NCBI GenBank assembly: GCA_037693485.1
Contig: CM075353.1
Location: 1,870,001 to 1,934,000 of the forward strand
Origin: Kitagawia praeruptora
Taxonomy: Eukaryota; Streptophyta; Magnoliopsida; Apiales; Apiaceae
Direction of reading: 5' to 3'
DNA: 64,000 nt
Shown here: positions 1-8,415 of the stretch, piece after piece
Layout: each line of letters starts with the position of its first letter
Position numbering within the stretch: position 1 is the stretch's first letter
Made by a program: the position numbers and the translations under genes
The notes under the pieces: generated by a model
The model's input: only the letters and a program-made list of their open reading frames with translations
Database searches by the model: none
What the model was told of the DNA's origin: nothing

Positions 1-91
1 TATCATTTCTCCTCATTTTCTCATTCAACTTTTCACCGGATGTGGTAGTAGGATGGCTACAAGTTGGTATGTATAGGGTTCTTTTAGAAAA

Positions 92-254
92 ATGGGCTTA
101 TATTGACGATTGGGCCACTTACATGGGCCTATCCTATCAATTTTTTTTATAGCACAAAGTTAGAGGTGCATTAATTAGATACGTAGATGTATGAACGTAA
201 GTCCCATATGAGCAGTTACAAATCTGTAACGTATGAACTATTAGCCTATAAATA
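92..254 (+). promoter_or_regulatory. Candidate promoter of the small ORF at 293
   Basis: Three TGGGCY motifs (site II type, at about 92, 111 and 124) precede a TATAAATA box at 247-254. The box is about 40 bp upstream of the ATG at 293, a normal plant spacing with transcription starting near 280. The motifs are read directly; promoter activity is inferred. Confidence 0.4.
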
Positions 255-292
255 TACATGAATTTATCCTTAAAAAATAAATAAAGCAGGAG

Positions 293-520
293 ATGGAAAA
301 CTCTGAAGATGAAAAAATAAGTGAATTATCCAAGATCTCAAGAACTTCGTCTTCGTTTGCAAAATCCAATTCAGAGAAACAGAGTCCTCAAGAAAACATT
401 TCGAAGTGTGAGCAAAACAAATCGTTGCAGTCGCCGCCGCCACCACCGCCACCACCATTTGTATCATCATGTATTCCTTTAAGTGTAATTTATAGCAGGT
501 TAAAGGAAGCACTAAAATAA
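293..520 (+). CDS. Small uncharacterised protein, 75 aa
   Basis: The ATG at 293 opens a 75-codon ORF ending at TAA 518-520. The protein is Ser/Glu/Lys-rich and hydrophilic in its first 45 residues. It then has an uninterrupted run of eight prolines and a short hydrophobic and basic tail. No signal peptide or membrane segment is visible. A well-placed TATA box and site II motifs lie upstream, and AT-rich sequence with possible polyadenylation signals (aataag near 590) follows. I do not recognise a family. The promoter-like context makes it more credible than a random ORF of this length, but it could still be chance. A longer minus-strand ORF overlaps it and has no such context. Confidence 0.35.
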   Translation: MENSEDEKISELSKISRTSSSFAKSNSEKQSPQENISKCEQNKSLQSPPPPPPPPFVSSCIPLSVIYSRLKEALK

Positions 521-1169
521 ACTCTACAATTGTAGAAGTTGGTGTTGTTCTAATTTCTTAATAACGAAATTAATGCACTTATATGATGTAATAAGATTGT
601 GATCTTTTGATGTCGAATTCGGATTTTAATCCTAAATTGTTATTAGATCTTTATTTAATTTTAAGTTATTTCTCAATTTGTTGATAATCGCATATTATTT
701 ATTAAATCGGATTCATTTTTATAGTTCCTTTTTTTGTATATTTTGAAAAGTGTTTCATAAAATTCGTGTTGTATGAAATGAACATAAAATGAGAAAGAAT
801 AATTAAAAACAAACAAAGAAGATTTTATTATTAGTCATCAATATTCAAAATGTAATACATTAAAAAAATTATGAATGGTATATATTAGTTGTCCAAATTA
901 TAAAAAAATAAACCTAAAATAATTTTTTTGTAAATAATACATAAAATAAGGTACTAGAGAAGTTGTGCTATATTTATATCTATTTATGGATGAAATCAAC
1001 AAACTTAAATTGAACTTGAATTTGTTTCAAATTTGATCTTCTCAACCTTTTTTTTATATATTGTTAAAAATCTCCTCAACTTGAATTAGTAACAAGTATA
1101 GATTTGGAATGAATAAAACTAATACCGGGTACCAAAATCAGTTGAACCAAACGATCCCTTACTAATAAC
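521..1169. other. AT-rich intergenic sequence
   Basis: No coding potential, repeat structure or element end could be recognised. It lies between the small ORF and the LINE insertion. Confidence 0.5.
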
Positions 1170-1181
1170 AAAAGTTTGCAT
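1170..1181. repeat. LINE target-site duplication, left copy
   Basis: The 12-mer aaaagtttgcat recurs at 1526-1537 immediately after the LINE A-run. Confidence 0.8.
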
Positions 1182-1525
1182 CTGAGAATGATTTATATAT
1201 GGTATTTTGGAAGATCTATAATGCTCGCATCAAATTTGGTACGGTGGATATCGCAAGAGCTCACCTTTCACAATAAAAGATTGTTCATATTTTTGGGCTA
1301 TTTGTTCCTCCAATATCAGTTGATGTAACTGAAAGTTCTGAATATTGGGCTATAGATGACATTTATATGATGGTCAATTGTGATGCTACTAGTTTCAGGG
1401 GTGGTGTAGGTTGTATTGCTCGAGATGTCTTTGTAATCTTTTTTAGTTCAAAGAATTTAGTTCGGGGGTTTGTCCCGGTTGGGCTCTAATATTTTAATGA
1501 ATCCTCTTTAATTGCTTGTCAAAAA
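1182..1525 (+). mobile_element. 5'-truncated LINE fragment (RNase H end and poly(A))
   Basis: The + strand around 1375-1435 translates to a degenerate plant LINE RNase H start: Asn-Cys-Asp-Ala, then Gly-Gly-Val-Gly, then Ala-Arg-Asp. This matches the NxDGA...GxGxxxRD pattern of that domain. The fragment ends in an A-run (1521-1529), as a LINE 3' end does. It is flanked by a 12-bp direct repeat, aaaagtttgcat, at 1170-1181 and 1526-1537, which is a target-site duplication. Reading frames are broken, so this is a dead 5'-truncated copy of about 345 bp. The flank and tail evidence is strong. The clade (probably L1-like) is inferred from the RNase H tail. Confidence 0.8.
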
Positions 1526-1559
1526 AAAAGTTTGCATAGAAAGGCGGAAGGCATATATC

Positions 1560-2360
1560 CAATGAGAATCGTCTTTTTCTCCTTTCTCTCACCCTCTTCT
1601 TATTCCACCTTTTCTCTTCTAAACCCTAGTCGCTGCCCCTTTCCCTCTTCCTTTGCCCTTTGTCTCCTACTCACCACTTCGATCTTTTCTATTATGATTC
1701 ATCTCTAAACTCAATTTATGGAGTTTCGGATGGTGTTGTTCACGAAGTTATTGAGAATCCCTTCCCAGTTGAAGTAATTGAGAATATCTTCCAGTTTATG
1801 GACCTTCTCGGTTGAAAGAACTTATTTTGGATCTTTTTTCAAAGAAAAACGATAGTGGTAAAAAGATGATTGTCTTTTCTCATCTTCTTTTACAATTACT
1901 TCTAGTGAATTGGATTTGTCTTTTGGTCAGAACATAAAGACATAAATGGAGATGTTGGTCTGATGCATCTGTAATGTTGAACTTGTTCAAGAACAAGCTC
2001 TTCACAGAAAAGAATTGCAAACTGGATTTTTTAGGTTAATTCACAGAAGGATTGGAGCTGTTTGGGCTAAATTAATTTTGGAGTGTCCGTACCCTTCTAT
2101 TCTAAAGGATATGAATATGGTTTGTATTCGCCAATTTGAGGAACGCATGGATGATGTGAATCGGCTTCATCCCGACTTTGTTTTTTTGCCTGCGGAATTA
2201 AGATTTAGACAAATTCAAACTGAGCAAGACTCATGTCAGGACAACATCAAAGAAATTTGGTCTCATGTTGGCGATGCTTATATTTTCATTAAGAATTATG
2301 AACATTTTAAGGTTCTATCTATTTCAATCTCTTTTATTTCTGTTAGGCCATTATTTTAAG
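1560..2360 (+). pseudogene. Possible decayed host gene, unrecognised
   Basis: A pyrimidine-rich leader (1570-1680) contains a telo-box-like aaaccctag, as in plant 5' UTRs. It is followed by coding-like segments in shifting frames. One runs about 1694-1815 and ends at a TGA. A second frame picks up at about 1795-1935. A 114-codon stretch runs 2015-2359, with a hydrophilic, Trp/Arg-rich sequence. No family was recognised. Frame changes without clear GT...AG borders suggest decay. Alternatives are undetected introns or chance ORFs. Confidence 0.25.
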
Positions 2361-3705
2361 TGGTGGGTACGGTGTAAAAGCGATTGCAAGCATGGATCTG
2401 GATTTGATAATATTTAGCCTTTAGTTGTAATGCAATCTATCATTTTGATTATGACCATTGTTCTGTGGATACAAACTGTGAGATTATGTGACAATTTTTG
2501 TGTTCCGAATGTAATGAATCGAATTTTGTTGGCTAACATGGTTATGGTTCAATATAAGACTCTGGATAATTGTATTTTTTGTCTATCTCTGAAACATTTG
2601 AATGGGATTTGTGATACATTAAGGATGATGCTTTCTTTTATGTGCCCCTCAACCAGGTCTCAGCCAGGAACCTCAACCAGGTACCTCAGGCTAGTTCTGA
2701 ACTTAGTCATAATCGATCAAATCATATCTTGCACTTCTTGTTCGGATAATGAGTACTTCTAGGAAGAATCTTATGAGTAGCGATCAAGAGGTACCAGGGG
2801 TGCTAGAAGGACTAAGCTCAACATGATCAGAAAGCTGGGAATCATTTTTTGGAATAAAAATAGAGATATTAATACCAATCAAGGTCCTGGAAAGTGCTGG
2901 AGATCATGCCTCTGAATCGTTTTACTACCAAGCATGTGAAGCTTGAGATGCTTGATAGCTATAAGGCTAACGTTGGAGTGAGTGATGCTAGTGCTTGAGA
3001 TTCGTCAGAGAGAGCTGCTCGAGATAATTGAGATTGATGCTTCATTCCTAGTGCTTTTCTCTCTTGTTCTAAACAAATAGTATGATTATGTTCAGAACAC
3101 ATAGGTTATGTTTGGTTTGTTTGGTAAACTTGTCGCTTATTTTTGTATTGTAAGTTTAAACTCGTTTTCTTTTGGAGTTTGTATGGTTAACTGCTAGCCA
3201 CCAAAATGTCATTTAAAATATAAGCGTAGCCATTAATATGTAAAATAAAAAGTATAGCCACGTTTTTGTAAATCGGTGATAACTAAAGTCATCGAAATGC
3301 AACTGGCTCAAATTTAAATGGTTAGCAAAAAAGGGGAAAAAAGTTTTCAAGAACGAGAAACAAAAAGAAAGGGTAAGATTTGATTAAGTGTACAATTTCC
3401 TAATGTAATTAATTCATAATAACTTGTTCATACTGAATCCGTGGACTTACAAAGGATTTCTATTTATCCACCATATTTTCTTGATCGTGAGGTTGCACGT
3501 TTGAAATGTTAAAATTCTGCCAAAAATTTCATACGTTACACATTCATAACATCCAATCCACAATTGTTTAATAAATCCATATAACGGAACGTCCTTTATC
3601 TATCATATTTTGTTATCTATGATGTAAGCGGTATTAAATGAGACTTATTTACTATAAAAAATTATGTACTTTAATCCTTTATTTATAACATCTTGCCATA
3701 TAAGT
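2361..3705. other. Intergenic sequence without a recognised gene
   Basis: There is a 110-codon ORF at 2430-2762, but its composition does not look coding and no motif is seen. The rest is AT-rich with no clear element ends. Confidence 0.4.
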
Positions 3706-4256
3706 AGGCCTGACAATTTGACACGTGACACGTGAACATGACACGAAACGACACAAAAAATATGGTTTTGGGTTTTTATTTTTGGTACACGAAACACGAA
3801 AGTACACGAACACGAAATTACACGAAATATTTAGTGTCGGATATGAGTTTTCATTTCGGGTACACGAAAGTACACGAAATAAAGATGTTTATAATTTACT
3901 GGTTATAGATTTTATGTATATATTAATATTATTTTTATAAAGATATATATTTTACACAAAATATACATATTTACAAATTTTTATAGAGTTGTATTTAAAT
4001 TTATATATGGAAATTTATGTATATTTCATATGAATATAATATTTACTAATAAATTTTAACTAAATTTATTTTTAATTTTATATAATATATACACGAAACA
4101 TGACACGAAAGTACACGAATTCATTTCGGGTGGATACGGGTTTCACATTTAAGTACACGAATTCATTTCGGATGGATGCGAGTTTCACCTTTAAGTACAC
4201 GAAATACGAAAATACACGAAACGAAAGTACACGACACGACACGATTGCCAGGTCTA
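3706..4256. mobile_element. hAT-like non-autonomous element with tacacgaa repeats
   Basis: The ends form an imperfect inverted repeat. The left end begins aggcctgacaattt near 3706, and the right end, read on the minus strand from 4256, begins agacctggcaat. Both subterminal zones are filled with clustered copies of acacgaa or tacacgaa and related units: about 3721-3880 on the left and 4090-4243 on the right. Between them is an AT-rich core. Clustered subterminal repeats with short terminal inverted repeats are typical of hAT-type elements. I could not find a convincing 8-bp target duplication, so the exact borders and class are uncertain. Overlapping ORFs here are made of the repeat and are not genes. 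Confidence 0.5.
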
Positions 4257-5315
4257 CAATGTGTATTCGGGGCCCGCTTCCCCATCATCTGCTCTTCAGA
4301 AGATTTATTCGTAGAGATGCCACATATTTTTTGAGGAGCATTAACATATCCATTTTGTTTGATTTCGTTCTTTTTGCACGCATTTTAATGTGCTTGCATA
4401 TACACTAATAAATAATATTTTTAAATTTTTACATTTTACAAATCAAAAAAATAAAATAAAAAATACAATTCACAAGTACTTTTTGTCAGATGGTCATGCT
4501 TTATTAGACGGGGGTAGTATTTTGTTGAATATTTACCAAAAATACCACTTTTTCTAAGTTTTTTTTTTACTATTTTATCATCTTTTCAAAATATTTGAAA
4601 AAATACATTTTTTAAAAAATATATTGCAAAAATACCATCTTATTTGCAAAAATTCGGTCTGCAACCTAATCGCATCTGGTTGCATACATGCATGCACAAC
4701 ATGTTACATACAGTTGCATATGTGGTTGCAGAACGTATTTTTGCAAATAAGTTGATATTTTTGCAAAAAAAAAATATAAGTATTTTTTCAAATTTTTTTG
4801 CAAAAAATTACAATTTTAAAAATATAATTCTAACATGATTCAAATTGCACTGGTAATTATTAAGAGTACAATGCCAGAAAAATAAATAAATTAACTATTG
4901 ATTAGCTCTAGTTAAATGATATTTTTGATATCCTACATAAATAAGAACTAAAAGTTGTCACTTGAGAGCTTACTCAATTGATTTATAGTCAAGATTTTGT
5001 TGAAATGAAGTTTAATTAATAATATCATCAAGATTTAAAAACAATGATAAGATCCAACAAGATTTACCACTCTAATAAATTACACACTCGATTGTGATAA
5101 TATCCACTAGATTTATTTAGTGTTTGTCTTAATTAAATAATAAATATAATGATGGCGCAAACTACTGTCAACGAGTTGTACAACTGTAGTAACTAGAAAA
5201 CAAACAGTATTCAATCCCTTTCACTGAAATTCTTTCTCTTAACGGAGATGGGCCCACCTACGTACGCATGTAGGTCCCATGTCAAGGAACAGTTACGGAT
5301 GAGTGACTAGTTACA
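4257..5315. other. AT-rich intergenic sequence
   Basis: It contains homopolymer-rich sequence and a stretch of repeated tgcaaaaa and gttgcata words around 4625-4760. No gene or element border could be supported. Confidence 0.4.
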
Positions 5316-5317
5316 TA

Positions 5318-5746
5318 CTTCCCGTCTCTAAAAACATTTCTCATTTATTAAATCGGGACTATCAAAATACTTTTTTCCTTTCTATTTTAAGCCATAAACA
5401 ATAATATTTAATACCAACTACTCCACCCACTACTCCTTAAAAATAATATTCAATACATACTACTCCACCCACTAATCATTACAAACAATATTCAACACCC
5501 ACTATTCCACCCACTACTCCAAAAAAACAATATTCAATACCTACTATTCCACCCACTACTCCTTAACAATAATATTCAATACCCACTACTCCACCCACTA
5601 ATCCAAAAAAACAATATTCAATACCCACTACTCCTTAAAAACAATATTCAATACCCATTACTTCTTACAAATAATATTCAATACCCACTTTTTCTTAAAA
5701 TCCGTATTTTTAGTCAAACGAACAATGTTTTGCGAGACGGAGGGAG
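5318..5746. mobile_element. Stowaway/mariner-type MITE
   Basis: The right end is gagacggagggag followed by TA (5747-5748). The left end is TA (5316-5317) followed by cttcccgtctc. These are inverted relatives of the ctccctccgtctc terminus of plant Tc1/mariner (Stowaway) elements, and the TA dinucleotides are the expected target duplication. The interior (about 5395-5695) is a degenerate minisatellite. The element sits just upstream of the PWWP gene's first exon, so it may overlap its promoter. Confidence 0.8.
5395..5695. repeat. Minisatellite inside the MITE
   Basis: At least seven imperfect units combine caatattcaatacccac with tactccacccactactcc and a short A-rich link. Some units lack the second half. 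The copies differ by substitutions and indels, so it is an old tandem array. Confidence 0.75.
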
Positions 5747-5789
5747 TAACATTTGTAGTTCCTGCCTACACCTAACATAATCTCTATTG

Positions 5790-5970
5790 TCTCTCCTTTT
5801 CTCTGTGTGTTCAGCTCTTCCTCTTCTCTTTTTCTCTAGCAAACAGGTACATTCTGTTCTTCTATTTCAATACACAAGTTTACAATTTCTTCTATGTATA
5901 TTTTGGTTTTTTTTTTTTGGTTTATGCAGGACTGAGATCTTGATTTTAGTGTGTTCAGGACAAGTTATAG
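5790..5970 (+). other. 5' UTR of the PWWP gene with an intron
   Basis: A pyrimidine-rich leader exon ends at aaacag|gtacat (donor GT at 5847-5848). The intron ends with a long T-tract and tttatgcag|g (acceptor AG at 5928-5929). The second leader piece runs 5930-5970 to the ATG. The splice sites are good plant consensus matches; the transcription start is not determined. Confidence 0.6.
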
Positions 5971-7289
5971 ATGGCAAATTATTCTGAGGAGACAAATGCA
6001 AAGGTGAGAAATCAGCTTGGTTGCTTGGTGTGGGTTTGCAGACCTGATGGCACCTGGTGGCCTGGTCAGATACTTTCTGTTGATCAGGTTATGGAATTTA
6101 ACTTGTCTCCAAGAACTGGTACGCCAGTGAAGCTTTTCGGGAAGGAGGATGCTAGCATGTTCTGTTCATTTATGTTAATGTTTGGTTTAATTAGTTAGCG
6201 ACCACCTTCGATTTTTTGTAACTTAATTGCTTTGGGGATATCAGTTTGTTTAACAGATATAATGACAATGTCCTTCGATATTATTCTTGGTTCAGGGGCT
6301 GGTATAATGTGTGTTATAGCCAAAATTTAGTTCAGGTATTTTCAAGATGGATTCGGGTCAACAGCGGGTTCAATTTGGGGATTTCTTAGATAAATTAGGG
6401 TTTTAGTGAGAATTTGTTCAATTTAGGGTCTTAGACACAAAGGACGCGCTCTAAGGTGGAAAGATGAGAACTTTCTGGTGTATACTTTGGGAGCTCTGTT
6501 CCTGTAGCCAATGGGCGCGCTCTCATTGGGGAACTTTGGAGTAATCCTGCACTTTGCACCCAAAAGTTCTGGATCACCTGTCCTGCTATCTGGTGGATGC
6601 TTCTCATTCGGGGGACAGGGATGCGTTCTGCACTTGGGGTAAACCATGGCTATACCTGCATCCTTGAAATCAAGAAATAATGGTAGCGGATATGACTAGT
6701 CCTCGACGGGGGAAGTTTCCTTATTCGTGAAGTCTTGAGATCTTGGATGAGCCTTGGGCCTTTGTGGTTAGGCCTCATAGTAGAACATTCCGGAAGCTAG
6801 ACCGACAATCCAAGCCCAATTGGGTTTCTTGCTCTCCAAGAACTATGTAGGCTTGATCCTCTATAAATACAGAGGTACGTAGGCAAATTGAGGGGGATGG
6901 AAGCGAAGAGCTATGAGCCACCACCAAAGCCCTCTCAATCTCAGCCCCCAATTCATCACAGCCACCACACTCCGGTGACTTTTTCGGCGAAAAACCACCA
7001 TCATAGATCTTGATTCCGGCGACGTACCTCGAATTTTGTTGTTACCAAATTCCTCCGTCAACAATGTGGAAACATCTGAACAGATCAAAGCGTTTTGTTG
7101 TGGAGAATTCCATGAATACATTTTAAAAGCCATAGCAAATCATCAGGCTCTTGAGCAGGAACGTGCACAAAAGTCCAAAGATGAGATAGAGCAGGAAATG
7201 GCTTCCCCTTCAGTTCCCAAGTGGAGTTCTTTTGTAGAACTGGATCTTAACCGAAGTCCAGATATAATGAAATCATTAGCCTACCGGAT
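5971..7289 (+). pseudogene. PWWP-domain protein gene, disrupted by a solo LTR and cut short by transposons
   Basis: The ATG at 5971 opens an exon (5971-6158) encoding the start of a PWWP domain: Leu-Val-Trp-Val at residues 19-22, then WWPGQI at residues 29-34, then SPRTGTPVKLFGKEDAS at 46-62. This matches the plant PWWP family that includes the uncharacterised Arabidopsis At1g51745-type proteins (assigned from memory). The intron 6159-6295 (donor at 6159-6160, acceptor AG at 6294-6295) keeps the frame and joins to GWYNV. After a solo LTR (6312-7063 plus one target-site copy) the exon resumes at 7069 with KAFCCGEF, the conserved C-terminal PWWP segment, then a Glu/Lys-rich stretch. A strong donor, gtaagt, follows at 7290. 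Later exons are not in the window, because Copia A starts at 7655. PWWP domains bind methylated histone tails and DNA, so a nuclear chromatin role is likely. Whether the LTR can be spliced out is unknown. Confidence 0.8.
6312..7063 (+). mobile_element. Solo LTR (752 bp) in a PWWP exon
   Basis: It begins TGTTATAGCC and ends CCTCCGTCAACA, with TG...CA termini. The flanks are a perfect 5-bp duplication, atgtg (6307-6311 and 7064-7068). Removing the LTR and one flank restores the PWWP reading frame. A TATAAATA box lies at 6862-6869. The end sequence resembles LTR ends of plant Ty3/gypsy families. There is no internal domain, so it arose by LTR-LTR recombination. ORFs inside are not genes. Confidence 0.92.
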
Positions 7290-7508
7290 GTAAGTGGCTG
7301 CGATAGGGTGAAAACTGCAGTTGAAGAGCCAGCTATCATCATGGAGCCAGGTATTCGTTATCATAAATTCATATAATGCGTGTTCTTTAATGGATGTGAA
7401 ATATTTAAATGAAGCTTAAAGGATAGATTGCCTTTAATTTACTGTGCCTAATCAACGTACTAGTCCATAAAAGGTATTGTAGTATGAAATTCATCTACAG
7501 TATATCTA

Positions 7509-7654
7509 TCTATACTCTTTATTAAAAGCAGAAACCCTCTTTAAATGGTATGCTATGTATACCACGGTATGCCAATTAATAATTAATTAATTAATTAATA
7601 ACTTATTTTACTATTTTAATTATTTTTACTATTCAAATTTTTTAAGTGTATAGA
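7509..7654 (+). mobile_element. Helitron 5' end, interrupted by Copia A
   Basis: Sequence at 7509 begins tctatactctttattaaaag, matching the TCTATACT...TATTAAA start common to plant Helitrons, and it follows an A as expected for A|T insertion. The body is AT-rich with an attaatta run. The CTRR 3' end is not present because Copia A inserted at 7655. It lies in an intron of the PWWP gene. Confidence 0.6.
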
Positions 7655-8366
7655 TGTTAGGAATAATTCATGAGTTGTGATGTTAAGAATAGAATTTTAC
7701 TTATACTTCTTGTATATCCTGATTTATAAAGGATTTAGCACTTTGTATACGAAATATGTGTTAGACAGTTATCTGTAAAGTTTAGTCAGGAATGAACAGT
7801 GCATCGAGTACTACATGTCAGGAACTGAGATTGAATCCTGATATGTCAAGTCAAATACTGATCAAGTACTGATGGGATGGTCAGATCCTGATGCAAGATG
7901 GAATCCTGATATCAGTCGTGTTACTGATGATGTCATTATGGATGCTGCAGAAACTGGCAAGTGCTATAAAACAGGATCTTTGTTTGGAGAACAAGCAAGA
8001 AGGTTTTATGAAGGAAAGAATTTTCTATTGATGGAAACTATCAACTGGACGGCAGAACATTGTCATGTATAAATTATCTTTCTGTTATTAGTTGATAGGT
8101 AGCATTATAAATACTCTCTCTATATCATTGTAAAAAGTGTGTAGGTTTGTAATCGTAAGTATACGAGAGTGCAAACAGAGAGAGATTTGTATTGTCAACA
8201 GCTGCCAAAGGTATTTTTACACCTTTGGTAGAGTTTGTATTTGGTCTTATTAATACAAACAGTTTGATTCATTCGTTTATTCTTGTTTATCTAATCAAGC
8301 AAAAATCAGACACGATTATATAACTTGTATTCAACCCCCCCCTTCTACAAGTTATTCGAGTTAACA
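7655..8366 (+). repeat. Copia A 5' LTR
   Basis: It runs from TGTTAGGAATAATTC to GAGTTAACA (712 bp), directly followed by the PBS. Its first 50 bp equal the 3' LTR fragment at 29626-29675. A TATAAATA box lies at 8106-8113. The U3 part carries four copies of ATCCTGAT (7716, 7835, 7885, 7903). A short ORF at 7872-8072 is LTR sequence, not a gene. Confidence 0.92.
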
Positions 8367-8368
8367 AT

Positions 8369-8380
8369 TGGTATCAGAGC
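8369..8380 (+). promoter_or_regulatory. Copia A primer-binding site
   Basis: TGGTATCAGAGC, two bases after the LTR end, is the standard complement of the initiator tRNA-Met 3' end used by plant Copia elements for minus-strand priming. Confidence 0.92.
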
Positions 8381-8415
8381 AGGTTGATTTCGAATAATCA
8401 TAAAGATCTGCAATC

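Noticed and set aside
2430..2762. 110-codon ORF on the + strand
   Set aside because: Cys/Ile/Leu-rich random-looking translation, no motif, no promoter or splice context.
6423..6647. Minus-strand ORF upstream of the PWWP exon
   Set aside because: Entirely inside the solo LTR.
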